Positions 24,976-37,500 of a DNA stretch of 64,000 bases are shown piece by piece (positions within the stretch are counted from its first letter, which is position 1; every line of letters begins with the position of its first letter). The DNA comes from Mycteria americana (lineage: Eukaryota; Chordata; Aves; Ciconiiformes; Ciconiidae). The notes under the pieces were generated by a model. It made no database searches. It saw only the letters and a program-made list of their open reading frames with translations, and was not told the DNA's origin. The position numbers and the translations under genes are program-made. The DNA lies in contig NC_134365.1 of assembly GCF_035582795.1 (NCBI RefSeq), positions 79,341,635-79,405,634 on the forward strand. Reading direction: 5' to 3'.

Positions 24976-27900
24976 AAATTAGGAAGATGCTAATAGCTGC
25001 CATTAGGTGAATCTGATGCAAAGATTATAGCAAACCTAATCAAAGTAAATGGATATACTAAGAGCCAAAAGAAAAAAAATATTTCCTTTCCCATGGTAGA
25101 CAGTTGCACACAGTGGAAGGTCTACTGAAGACAGTGTTGTGTGGATTGTAGAAAATGTTAAGATACTTTATAGCAGAGTGTATATAAAATAGGCTAGGAA
25201 AGTCAGCAGAAATAAGCAGAAAGCTTGGGAAAGTATTGTTAAAAGCATGAGAAAACATGGGGAAGCACATTTGATGTTGTTCCTGATCGAAGAAATGTTT
25301 AACTATTGTTTCCATTCACAGACTTTTAGATGAATTTTTGTGAATAAACAAATTCCTCAAAAAAATATACATTCCTTATGACATCGATATTTGGTTCAAA
25401 CGGAGATAAACCTGCACCTCTGAATTTTGGCTAACTGTTTGGGAAACAGTAATTTTCTGTGTGTTGAGAGACAAATGTATGATGGTTTGTGGTTTCCAAA
25501 CAACTGAAAGAAACGAAGACATAACTTATCATTACTGTGCATGTTTTTTCATTATGGAAGGCTGACGGAAAATAGCAACAAATCAAAATGACTGCATTAT
25601 TTATTCTGCACTGGTTAAGTAACTATAGAAGAACAGTGCTGTATCTGGCTTTATAGTTCTAGCTCCAAGAATTCCATATGTGTACAATGTATAATGTGTA
25701 GAAATACCACAAGTAGCTTGAAATAAGCTAGTTCAGACTTGACGGCATTAGCAGGAAACTCTGCCTAGGCAAGTTCACCCAAAGTTTGTGCTAGGTTGGA
25801 AGCTGCTCTGCCATGTGTTTCACTGAAACGTAGCCAGACCTGTACAACTGAGAACTGTTCAGACTCAGACAGCATTTATTTTGCTAAAGGGGACAATGGC
25901 TCTGCACGTTTTCTCATATTAGCTGCTTATAAAACAAGAATTTACAACATGGCAAGATTACCAAGAATTGAGATCAGGACTTGACCAAACTTATTCTCTG
26001 GATAAGTACATTTTAAAGGGATAATTTTCATCTTTTCCTGTTCTGTATCAGTCAAAGAAAACTGAAGGTAATGTGCTCTCTTGGCACTGCAGTTGAAGTC
26101 AGAACGCTAACTCTTCCACTGTCATCTGTATCCAGCTTCAATCTGTGGCTGCCTTCCAGTGATGGTTCAGCATTTGTCTCACATCTTAACAGGATATTAT
26201 AAGCTTAGCCTGTAGGCAGTGCAGGAAGTGCTTCTTCCTGCTCTGATATCACGGGTATGATAAGCAGCCCAGAGCAGTATACAATTGCCTAATGACATGC
26301 ATACTGCACTCTAAGCATGGCTTTAAAGGAATTGGAGTACATAGCTCTGCAGCAGTTCAGCTAGTAATAGCCTGACACAATTAAGGCAGAAATTTAGTCA
26401 TGCTGGGCTTTGTTTTTGTGTTGATTTTTTCACTTCTGTCTGTGCAACACAACGAACCTTAGCAAATAGCCAGAGCTTTTCATTTTAGAGGAATTAAAAT
26501 TCTTCAGTGGCAAGATGCCATATGTATTCCTGTACCTTCTTTTTATTGATATTGGTTTTAATTTTACAACAGTCAATATCTTAGCTGGACAGCAGAAAAA
26601 AGGCAAATTATTTAATGCAATGTCTTTGAAATGATTGCTTTAAAGTTATAATGTAAATTGTAGAATGACTGATTTTTAGGAAAAGTCAATGAAAACATAC
26701 AAAAATCTTTTAAACATACACTCACATGTACATGCACACATGCATACTCATTCGTTATTGTTATCCAACTTAAGGTTTCTCTCCTACTTCTGCTTGGTTT
26801 CCTGGTTATATATGCATTTTGTTAGTAGAAAATGACACTCAAAAAGCTGTTCAGTTTGGGTGATAATCCTAAAGGCAGGAGGATGCTTTTATTTAAAAGC
26901 TACATCAATTTTCCTAAGCCTTGGAAAGCAGGCTGCAGTTTGAGTAGTGACAGACCTTAGTCTGAGCAGGGTTCCAACTAAGTACCAGAATGGACTGGAA
27001 GGTACAGAAATCACACAGATGTAGCAATTGTCATTGTCTTTGCCTGTTAGCAATTTATAAAGAATATCTTTCTGCTGGTGTTGGGCAATTGGAGGAACAA
27101 AATGAGAAATACCGGGGTTGCTGAATGAACATGAGCAGAAGGGCTGTCTGTGATCGCAAGGGCATATTGTCTTCTATGTGTGTCCTGCTCCTTTCAGCCC
27201 TTTTTTTCCACTGTCTGTCAACAAATACTGTTGAGCCTACTGTCAAAGAGCAGTACTATCCTGCCAACTGCAGGTCTGTATGAAGGGTGGCCACTGACTA
27301 CAGTGGTGATCCTCCTTCCAGGTGACATGGCAGAGCGCTTTGCAGCATATCAAGATGTTCTAAATCTGATGATGACTTGTGAGTATAAAAACTACATAGT
27401 TATATCAATGGGTTATGGTTGTCATTTTAAATCATTTTGGTCAACATTATTAAAATGTTGGGGGTGGCATAAAAAAAGGCATGAGAAAAAACAAAGGAGC
27501 ACAACTCAAGTGCTCAGAAGTTCTGCAATGCCTGTGTTAACACAATTTGTGCAACCTGAAAGCAGCCTTTGTCACTTTATGCATCTATTTCTAACACTTG
27601 ACCCCCAGCTTGGAGCTGCTCTTGGGTTGATTTAGGATTGTGTAAAGAACTAGCTTGTCTACAACATCTTTGCTTTAGATGTTGCAGAAACTAAGAATGC
27701 ATCTAGTAAATGTGGTCTCCTGAAGCTCAGCTTGGTTGAAATTGGAGTCCATGCTTTTTGCACCTGGAACAAATGACACAAAATGCAATAGAGGTGAAAA
27801 AATATAGTTCTTGCTCTCTCATATGAGGTACTCCATATGAGTGTAATTTTTTTACTTGATTCTTTCTGTACCTTGACCTTCTAATGTTAAATGAGTATTT

Positions 27901-29599
27901 GTCACTCTCACATAAATTGTATGAAAATGCAGTTATTGGTTTTGAAATAATCAGATAAAATTATGATGAAAACTGTAAGAATGTCTGTAAGATCATTGAT
28001 TATTCCATGGTAGAACAAGTTAGAATTCATCATAGTAAGACAGAAGGTCAGGCAATGATTATTGAAAATACAACAAGGTATCAGTAATCATTCCATTTAC
28101 TAGTCATAATCCATCTTCTACGAATTAATTTAGGGCCCAAGTTAAAATGAAAATAAGATACAATGAAAGACTGAATTTGAAATCTGAACATTTTTATATA
28201 TTTTTGCAATTAAAATACATTCTCCTGCTATAAATAAACTTTGAGAATGCAACTATAATAAACTAATAAAATGCAAAACGATCACATACACTTTATTTCA
28301 TACAAAAACACATAAAAGGAGGGCTTTCCCTTTGATAAAAAAATAGTCCCAAAAAATGACAGGAAGAAGAAACAAACTTTCTTTAAATGATAACGACTGT
28401 TCTATGACTGTCTTGGGATAAGATCTTGAAGGTTGGCTTCTCAGCTGGAATGTATTGCCTATGTATCAATGGAGCTGTGCTGGTCTACAAGTGTGAAGGG
28501 TATGGCCATGTGTTAGTAATAATAAAAATTTATGATATTTACTATCTTGGATAGACTATCTGCTTTTCATAGCATGCAGTGTATTTGGGGTTTGGTTGTT
28601 AATGAAGGTGGAGTGAAATTTCACAGCTGATTTTCAAAGAGGCTTACGAAAGTCAAAACTGAAAGGACAGCTGTAGAAATAATACACTATTTCAGAAATG
28701 AAGTTCACATTCTACTGTAATTGCCTTTTTCTTTTTGTGGTTTTCTGATCTATTGCATTCCTAATAGGACCCCCTACACTGAAATACTATACTGCAGTCG
28801 TCTGCCTGTACCATAGTAAAACTCAGCAAATATACTCATAAATCAAAGTAATGTCTATTGAGGAGTGCACATGTACATGCATATAAACACTGGTTTTGAA
28901 AACTAGGTGAGGTCATTTCTCTCAGTCCCTTGCTTTACGTTTCCCCAAAAAGATCATGCAGGACTTGGCTTTTGGAGAGCCTTCCAGTTAGCGAAGTGGT
29001 TTGTATAATTCGGCCTTCCCACAGGCTGATGCGCTCAGTGTGGGAAGCCCTCCCCTCCCTGTTGGCTCAGAGCTGGTGGTGCTGCAGGGTGGCTAAGGAC
29101 AACCAGGTCTCCTGGTACAGCTTGTCCCACTAGTTACTCATTCACAGGCCACAGCAGAATGGGGCTTCTAAGCTGTGAAGCAGTTTGAGATTGCCTGAAA
29201 TGGATATGGCTAGGGAGCTGCACAGACTCCTTCTGGTCTGTATGAGGATCCAGCAGCCCAGTATGTATCCTTGTGCTGTGGTTTTTTATTGTCGCAGACT
29301 AGGCTCAGTAAGGACCAAGAGAAATGCTTCCTTATAGTTGTCGCCTTATATGGCCATCGTATTTCCTTTGTGCCTCAGGGAATCTGTGACTGAGAGAGGT
29401 GGGATCCAGACTTAAGCCACTGAACACCAGAGCAGCACTTTATCTCCTTGCCCCTTTGCTACAAGTAAAGACCTTCACAGACCTTCAACACATCTCGCTC
29501 CCCACCCCCTCCAGTCCCACTTACACCAAGTATTAAAATCCTGTTTGAATGCTACCCTCTGAACTGGCATGGGGAAGCACCAGGGTCTGGTGAACAAGG

Positions 29600-29740
29600 G
29601 TACCAGACTGCCAGTGTGGGGAGCTAGACCTGACCTCTGGCCGCCACTGATGCAACATGTGACGTTGGTCAAATCACTTCACTTCTCTGTGAGCTTTCAC
29701 TAAGCTTTAAGGACTGTTTCTCCCCTGCCAGGCAAAGATA
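29600..29740 (+). repeat. MIR-like (CORE-SINE) relic
   Basis: The region reads TAGACCTGACCTCTGGCCGCC, CACTGATGCAACATGTGACG, TTGGTCAAATCACTTCACTT and CTCTGTGAG. This follows the MIR core consensus 'GTGACCTTGGGCAAATCAC..CTCTCTGTG' closely. It is one of the clearest SINE relics in the window. Confidence 0.6.
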
Positions 29741-32700
29741 CAGTGTTTGAAACCAGTCAAAGACAAACTTCACAATGTATTCAGTTCTTGCATGAAGCTA
29801 CTAAACCTTTGCTAAAATGAGGAACCACAAGAAAAGCTGATTCTAGCATGACTTACACTAAGCACTGCAAGGTACAGAACAGTTGGAAAAAAGTGATGCC
29901 GCTCAGCTTTCACAATGTGTGGTTAGATGTAGGCATTACTTTGATTTACAGATACACCTGTGGTACTCTAATTTTAGAATACATTCTTGGAGTTTTTACA
30001 GGGGGCAAGCCATGGCTGCGAACATGCCCTGTGATGTTATTATCGCTATTGCAGGAATCCCAGTTCTGGCCTCTGCCTGGCTATGCTTGACCCACTAATG
30101 ACTTGGGCTATATGAGTATGTCTGCGTTTGTGTCTATACAAGAGTTTACGTGTGTGATTGCATGGGGGGGGCAAGGTCTTTTTTATGAACAATATTCATT
30201 CTTTTTCTTTTGTGCCTATCTGATAACGAACAGTATTAGGGTGGGATACTTTTCTATGTGGGCTTTATTGCTTTATCTTGATAACCAGTAATAGCTCCAT
30301 AACTGCAACAGATTTTTCTTTTCTGAGATGAGATTCAAAGTGTTATAATGATTTCTTAGTCATACTCAGTGGAAAAAGAAAGACCTGGTTTTCACTTTCA
30401 TGACTGTAAGGATGGAATTGAATGACTGGAGAAGTAATAACATAAAACCAGTCAAACCCTCAGTTCTCTCCAAGAAATAAAAGCAGTGTCTAGGAGTGAT
30501 ATTTCAAGATAAGATCTGGCTGGGTGTGTGCTCCCTTTTCATTTGGAAAGAAATTCCCAGATAGCGCTCTTTCCATGCAGCTTGAGAAATGCACTCAGCC
30601 TGCTGCTGTGCAGCTTTTGGATGACTTCAGTTTCTATAAAAAGAAGATGATCTCATCTTCAGTACTTAAAGATGTATCACCCTATCTTCCTCTTGCCCAG
30701 CACGAAGGGGAATTTGAATTTATGAAGCCTAGTGTGACTATAAAAGGATTGACCTGAATGACAGAAAGTCATTAGCTTTAACCCTTTCCCCACTTCCAGC
30801 CTGTACATGCTTGTGTCCTGGCAGGAAGAACAGTCACTTAAAGCAGCCGGGAATTGAGGTTCCCGCAAAGTTTGTATGGTGGGCTGCAGAGACGCTGCAT
30901 TGCTCCACTGCAGACAGCATTGCTCCCTCTGAGCTGCAGTATCACTGACCTGTGGCAGCACCTGGGTACAGGCACTGCGTAGCTTGCTCAGCTCTAGAAA
31001 GAAAGATCGGGATAGATCACCCAGTGCATTCCCTGGATGGACTGTGAGAGTACGGATAGCCTCCCAGAAGAGAAATATTCTATATTACAGCTATTTACCA
31101 ACATTTTCAAAAACAGGAAAGTACAGTTTGAACCCTGAAGTTTGGTATGCCCACTATGATTTGATTTTCAAAAGACCTATGGTACATATTTAAGTCACAG
31201 AAAAATGCTTAAGGTCCTTAGGCTTTCAAGGACCAAGCTATTCATTTAGGGGCCAGATATTAAAAGGTCTTTAGGCTCTAGAAACCTCTTGACACTAAAT
31301 TTAAACTAGCATTTATGAACCTAACTCAAAACTTTTTGGCCCACGTGTATGCAACAAGGCTGATTGCAGAGTAGCCATTTCACCTTAGCTACCTGCTTGC
31401 ATTTTCATAACACAAGGGTGCTTTTTTTCAGGGTCATTTAGTAAACTTAGTCTAATTCCAAAAAGAATTAAAAAAAAATGTAGAAGGGACATATAACTGT
31501 TGAGAAAAAGTTTTGTGCAGAATACGTCTAGCATCCAACATTCAGACCTTTGTGTATTCCACACTAGTTTCCCATGAAGACAAGACCCAAGAGGAAGTGG
31601 ACTGTAATGCAGAAATGGTCAACAGTACTGTACTTGTTGCATTTCCTAGCTAAATATTCAACTCTTCGTATCTTATCACTACTTTGTTCCTGGCTACCAC
31701 TGACAGCACATACCTCAGACTGCAATCCAGCCCTATGTTTACATTTCAATTCCTTCTATTGCATTGCTGCTTCAAGAAAATCCTCAGTAACTTCATCCAG
31801 TAGTTTTAAAATGGGCCAAAACAGATGCTGAATTGTCCTGGACACACAATAGGTGTACTAACAAAAAAGAAAGTTTCCAATATCCCAAAGTGTCTTTTTC
31901 AATTTGTTTTTCCCTGAAAAACATGAATCTTTCAGGCTGGTTCTAATCAATACAGTTTAGTCTTCTCAATTTACCTCAGCCAGCACCACGCTCAGAGAGG
32001 TTGCTGTATATCAAAATTCATTTTCCACTGCCTTCAAGCCAAGGCTCAGATCTCACTGCCATGTGCAGCACTTGTCATTAGGGGTATCACTGTTAATTTA
32101 TTACAACAAGAGAGACAGCTCACATGGAATCACTGTAGAAAAGGGTGATTTCAAAAGAAATTATTTTATACTGTGAGCAGTAGATGTCCTGATGTTATGG
32201 TTTTGTTTGAAGGGGAAAGAGAGAAGCTGTGGATCACTCTTGCACAAAGGCCGTTTTCCCTTAGGTTTCTCATTACCCGTTCCTCAGTCGTGCCACAAAC
32301 AGTTCAGAAGCTTTCCAAGCACTCTATAAATGATTGAACTTCACCTACTAGAGAAATACATAGAGCAAGAAAAAGGGACTCAAATAATAACAATTATGAA
32401 TAAAAATATTTTGTGTTTGTATTATGTCTTTCAACAAGACCTTTCAAAAAACCTTTTTCAGTTATGACTTTTTTAGCTTTTTAAGTTAGACTTAATTAAG
32501 TCTTGAATATCTTTTAAAGGAAGATGAAAACTATATTGCCAGTATGTGGTTTACTGGTAAAATACAGCTGCTGTCAGGGTGCAAAAAACCAGCTCTGTAA
32601 TAACTTACTGTAACATTACAGTTCAGAAAGGGAGGCATAAGAATTCTGCAACTGAAAACATAGGCTGAATTACTAGGAGTAAAATACAGAATGATCTCAG

Positions 32701-33639
32701 CTGAAAGTTGGCCAGAGCTCCAGAAATTACAGTTCTGCGAGTGACTGACAACAGTGAGCAGGCAGGAGTCTTGTTTTGTGTAACAGTCTAACTGGGACAT
32801 TGCTAACACTACTACAAAACAATAGATCCCTTCAGATTCTGAGTAAGGGGATCCTACTAAACCCTTTCTAACAACAACACCATCACCAGAAGGGAACAGA
32901 TACTTTATTAAAATATAGTTAAACATTTTCTTTTATGACAAAAAAGTATGTTTGTGGAGAAGAAACCCGTCATTTGACCCTACTTTTAGGCTTGGAGTCT
33001 GGAAGTTTGGATTTTTATATGACTTTTGCTACAAACACCAAAATCCAAACTACAAGTGGATTTTTCCTCCAAATGCATCCTACAAAGTTTGCTTTGGGGG
33101 TAGCTGGCAAAAAATTTACTAAGGAATAAACTTCAAAGCAGCAAACTTTGTTCAAGTTTGAAAAAAGATATAGAAATGAGTAAAAAACTGACAGAATAGT
33201 TGAAAGTTGAATTTGCAGTAAACTGTCCAAATTAGAATGCCATATTACTTAAATATCACTCATTGAATGTTGTTTTCTCAAGAGATTCTTGGACCTATAA
33301 AGAATTGGGACTTCATTTGCAAATGGATCTTCTCCTTTTATACTAAAGCCAAAACCTCTCTTCAGAGCACTTCCCATTTATGGATTGCTAAAGATCTAGA
33401 TGCAGGTGCCTTGAGACAGGATGCCCCTTAAAACTGGCCTCTCATTTTACTGTGCAAATGTGGTCCCCCTGAAATGTCAGTAAACCAGAAAGCGACTGAA
33501 GCTGCTACACAATAAAAAACCCCCACATTTATCATGTGATTTGTAAAATATATTAGAGTAAGTCTATTACTCAAAAGACTTCCTAAAAGAAAATATAAAC
33601 ATGAGATGAATGGGCTTCCTGAATTATCCCTCTACCCTT

Positions 33640-34015
33640 CAAAGGCAGTCATTCTCAGGTAAGCTTAAGGGCATTCTGGCAGCAATCTCTCAGATGCCTA
33701 AGGCAGCACCTCAGGCGAGGTCCTCTGAGAATAATGGATTTTTGTGGTGGACTTTGAAGCATCATTGACATTCAAGAGCAATCAGGAAACCTGGGATATA
33801 AATGGAGATGGGAGGATAGCCTTGAGCAGCACCCTCAAGGCTGAGTTCTGTTGAGTCAAGCCCTGGTGACTGCAGCTAAGAGGTGTCTTGGACAACCCCA
33901 GACCAAAGCCTAAGGCTAGCCATACTCAAAGTCCGTGTTTCTTGCTTTTATGCTTTTATTTCCAGTTTTAAATGGAAATTTAACTCTGTCTTGTTTGAAT
34001 AAAACTCTTTGTTTT
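33640..34015 (+). mobile_element. possible old LTR-like element
   Basis: A TATAAAT box at 33797-33803 is followed about 200 bases later by AATAAA at 33998-34003 and a T-rich tail. This spacing suits the U3/R/U5 order of an LTR. GC content rises between them. I see no matching copy elsewhere in the window and no clear TG/CA termini or target duplication. A 3' end of a transcript or chance are alternatives. Confidence 0.2.
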
Positions 34016-34994
34016 AATTTTTAGTTTCTTTAACCCTTAAAATGAATTCCACTGAGCCTGACAAATTAGGGATTCTTTTGATTTCTCTAGAGGTATATAC
34101 TCAAATGAAGCCAAAGCAGTGCTGCAGATAAACCAGGTGGGCATTTGAGGAACTGGGGTATATCTTCCCCAAAGCTGAAATGCCAATGTGAGGCAGGTAG
34201 TGTCAAGGGCTAGAGGGGAGAAGTCATCCCCATGAACTAGGAGAAAGACAATCAACAGCTTTAGAAAATCTCAGATTATTCAATGCAGTTTGCAGTTGAC
34301 CCTGAATCAGCAGTATTATTATCAGCAGTATTTGTTTGCCATGAACAAAAGAAAAAAATAGGTTCTTTTTCCCCTTTCTTCCCAGCTTTTTTTCCTTTAT
34401 CACAGAGAAAGAACGACATTAATGATGCATTTTTGAAACTCATTATTACCTTGTGAGCTAGAATCCCCAGATGAGACTGTTAGAAGTAAGCAGCCTAAGG
34501 ATCAATGAACTGAAGTGAAAGACACTAATACAGAGTTATTCAAATGACATTTTGATGGCAGCAGTTTTCTCTAATTGCAGAATCTCTAGAATACATTATT
34601 TTACATTACCTGAATAATGATTTTTTTTTAATAATTGTGAGTCACACTATAAAAATACGAGTATATAATAAGTCTGTTCTATTGCCAATTGAATAGAGAG
34701 CATGAAATGGCATGAAATACTTCTGAGTTCTAAGGAGAAAGAACTGTTTAGATCCATGAGAAGTACAGTTTTAAGTAGTCATGAGGTCTCACGTATATTA
34801 ACTGAAAATACAGCTACCCCACACTTCCGAGAATTAGTTCTTAGTCACCTAGTTCTGATCAAAAGTATTCCATTATAAAAACAATATTTGCAAATATTTA
34901 TTTAGTTTTGATTTAATGAAAGAAGACTATTGTCAGAAGTCTGATGGGTAAAAGAATACATTTAGTATAGTAATAAGTCTAGCATCTCTGTGTT

Positions 34995-35940
34995 TAAAAC
35001 CTCCATTAAAGATCTGGATGACGGGGCAGAGTGAACCCTTGGCAAGTTTGCAGACAACACCAAACTGGGAGGAATGGCTGACACACTACAAGGTCATGCT
35101 GCCATCCAGAGGGACCTCGACAGGCTGGAGAAATGGGCTGACAGGAACCTCATCCAGTTCAAGAAGTGCATGAAGTGCAAAGTCCTGCAGCTGGGGAGGA
35201 ACAAGCCCAGGCACCAGTATAAGCTGAGGGCCACCCAGCTGGAAAGCAGCTTGGCAGAAAAGGACCTCCTGTGTGTCCTGGTGGACACCAGGTTGAACAC
35301 AAGCCAGCAGTGTGCCCTTGCTGCAAAGAAGGCGAATGGCATCCTGGATTGCATTAGACAAAGTATTGCCAGCAGGTAGAGGGAGATGATCCTTCCCCTT
35401 TATTCAGTGCTGGTGAGGCCATGCCTGTAGTGCTGTGTCCAGTTCTGGGCTCCTCAGTACAAGAGAGATGTGGACATACTGGAGAGAATCCAATGAAGGG
35501 CCACAAGGATGATGAAGGGACTGGAGCACCTCACATATCTGGAAAGGCTGAGAGAGCTGGGACTGTTTAGCCTAGAGAAGAGATGGCCTGGGGGGATCTT
35601 ATCAATGTATATAAATACCTGAAGGGAGAGTGCAAAGAGGATGGAGCCAGGGTCCTTTTAGTGGTGCCCAGTGCCCAGACCAGAGGCAATGGGCACAAAC
35701 TGAAACACAGGAGGTGTCCTCTGAACATCAGGAAACATTTTTTACTGTGCAGGTGACTGAGCACTGGCACAGGTTGCCCAGAGAAGGTGTGGAGTCTCCC
35801 TCCTTGGAGATATTAAAAAAATATCTGGGCACAGTCCTGGGTAACCAGCTCTAGGTGGCCCTGCTTCAGCAGGGGGATTGGACAAGATGATCTCCAGATA
35901 TCCCTGCCAGATGAACCTCTGCTGTTCTGTGATTCTGTGT
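34995..35940 (+). mobile_element. CR1 LINE, 5'-truncated, disabled
   Basis: This is the 3' third of a CR1 element: the end of the reverse transcriptase domain, the conserved C-terminal region and the short 3' UTR. It ends in ATTCTGTG at 35931-35938, the typical CR1 terminus. The reading includes DLDDG, then a stop (TGA at 35031-35033), then KFADNTK, where the second Asp of the catalytic FADD motif is Asn (AAC at 35056-35058). After that comes AIQRDLDRLEKWADRNLIQF and a further stop at AGCAGGTAG (about 35380). Several later stops and small indels follow. It is a dead 5'-truncated insertion in a common avian family related to the copy at 61280-62125. The 101-codon frame at 35074-35379 is a fragment of this element, not a host gene. 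Confidence 0.92.
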
Positions 35941-36319
35941 TAAAGGTGGGCAGAAAGTTTTAAAAAAAACACTTTCACATTTCAAGCCCACTGACTGGTA
36001 GTGATTAATCCCATGAATCCCACAGAACTGATTCCCTGTTCGTGAGCTGTCTGAGTTCATCTTGGATAGCCACCAGAATTAGAAGAAGCCATTCTGAGTT
36101 TGTCTTCTAGGGAGAAATTATGGTGCAACCCTTTCTTGAAAGATGAAATCAAGTCTTGCTTATTTTCTACCACTGCAAAATTGAAGTCTACACTCATCAC
36201 GTAGCTCTGTTGACTTAGAAAAAATATTAGTCCTCTTTCATTTCACATTCAAGGCTTGATTTCTCTTCTGTTAAAATCAGAAGCGGTGAGGAGTACCATG
36301 AGTACTCTAGTCTGACACT
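35941..36319. other. no gene seen
   Basis: The interval between the CR1 end and the LTR start is non-coding with no recognisable repeat. Confidence 0.5.
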
Positions 36320-36889
36320 TGTCCTGGTTTCGGCTGGGATAGAGTTAATTTTCTTCCTAGTAGCTGGTGTAGTGCTGTGTTTTGGATTTTAGTATGAGAG
36401 TAATATTGATAACACACTGATGTTTTAGTTGTTGCTAAGTAATGTTTACACTAGTCAAGGACTTTTCAGCTTCCCATGTTCTGCCAGGTGCACAGGAAAC
36501 TGGGAGGGAGCACAGCCAGGATAGTTGATCCAAACTGGCCCAAGGGCTATTCCATACCATGTGACATCATGCTCAGTATATAAACTGGCGGACTTGGTCG
36601 GGGGGTAGCGATCGCTGCTTGGGGACTGGCTGGGCGTCAGTTGGCAGGTGGTGAGCGGTTGTATCACTGGTTTTTTTCCTGTGTTTTGTTCCTTTCTTGC
36701 TCTCTTGTTGTTTTCCTTCTCATTACAATTTTTGTTGTTGTTGTTGTTCCAATTATTAAACTGTTCTTATCTCAACCCATGAGTTTTCTTACTTTTGCTC
36801 TTCTGATTCTCTCCCCCATCCCACCAGGAGGGGAGAGTGAGTGAGCGGCTGTGTGGTACTTAATTGCCGACTGGGGCTAAACCACGACA
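36320..36889 (+). mobile_element. solo LTR of an avian endogenous retrovirus
   Basis: I recognise this as a member of a solo-LTR family common in neoavian genomes. It starts TGTCCTGGTTTCGGCTGGGA and ends AACCACGACA, so it has TG...CA ends. Inside are a CRE-like TGACATCA (36562-36569), a TATATAAA box (36577-36584), a polyadenylation signal ATTAAA (36755-36760) and a short TTG microsatellite (about 36728-36748). No gag, pol or env sequence flanks it, so it is a solo LTR. The flanks show no clean target duplication (CACT before, CATT after, three of four matching). The promoter elements look intact enough that it could still influence transcription. Confidence 0.9.
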
Positions 36890-37500
36890 CATTTAAGCAT
36901 GAGGTCCAATTCTTAGTTCAACTCTTAGGTTCTTAGTCCAACTCTCCAATTACTCACAGTGTTTGCATGGAGGAGTCCCAGTATGTTTAGCACCTACTGG
37001 AGGCCCAACCTTTCCTTCAGACAGTCTCAACAGTTGTGTTCATATGTTCACGTAAATACCAAGGGAACAGCTGATGTTTTGTTTTTAAAGTATATTGTAG
37101 ACCTAGCTATGGGAATGCATATATAATGCATTATTAAACAAATAAATAATTATTTGCTCATGAAATTAAGGGACATTCATAAGATAATCAGATGCAAAAG
37201 TACCTTGCCTCCCAGGTCCTCCTCTCTAGCCCTTTCTCAATTTCATTTAGCTCAGATTACTTAGGAAGTCAGTGTGTGACTGTCTGGGTGGAATGTATTT
37301 CTCAAGCCTGTAAATATATTATTTCACTGTAATGAATATGAAACGCAAGTTCATCATTCAGTATGCAATGTACATATCACAAGTGTTACCCAGGGATGAA
37401 TAGGTTTTATTCAGCAGATAGAGCTCTGAATGGATACTGCTTTTGATATGCCTGCAAGTCCAAGCAGTGTTAAGCTGTGAGCATTTAAGCTGGGGAAAGC
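36890..37500. other. no gene seen
   Basis: AT-rich non-coding DNA. A small imperfect duplication built on CTTAG and AACTCT lies at about 36912-36952. The 3' part of the RTE relic may reach into the right end. Confidence 0.4.

Larger units (their letters stand above)
20985..34994. other. no secure gene; AT-rich DNA with scattered ancient repeats
   Basis: About 14 kb without a convincing exon. It contains an A-run joined to a (TA) microsatellite at 21449-21478, MIR-like relics near 22420-22530 and 29600-29740, an ancient repeat tail near 21890-22000, and short tandem duplications at about 21682-21717 and 22281-22314. A possible old LTR lies at about 33640-34015. The longest frames, such as about 160 codons at 27150-27635 and 130 codons at 32531-32926, lack ATG starts or domain features and are treated as chance. 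Confidence 0.55.

Noticed and set aside
27150..27635. 161-codon plus-strand frame
   Set aside because: It starts at GTG, has no domain or splice context and reads like random translation.
35074..35379. 101-codon frame that looks like a protein gene
   Set aside because: It is the C-terminal reverse transcriptase fragment of a CR1 with stops on both sides.
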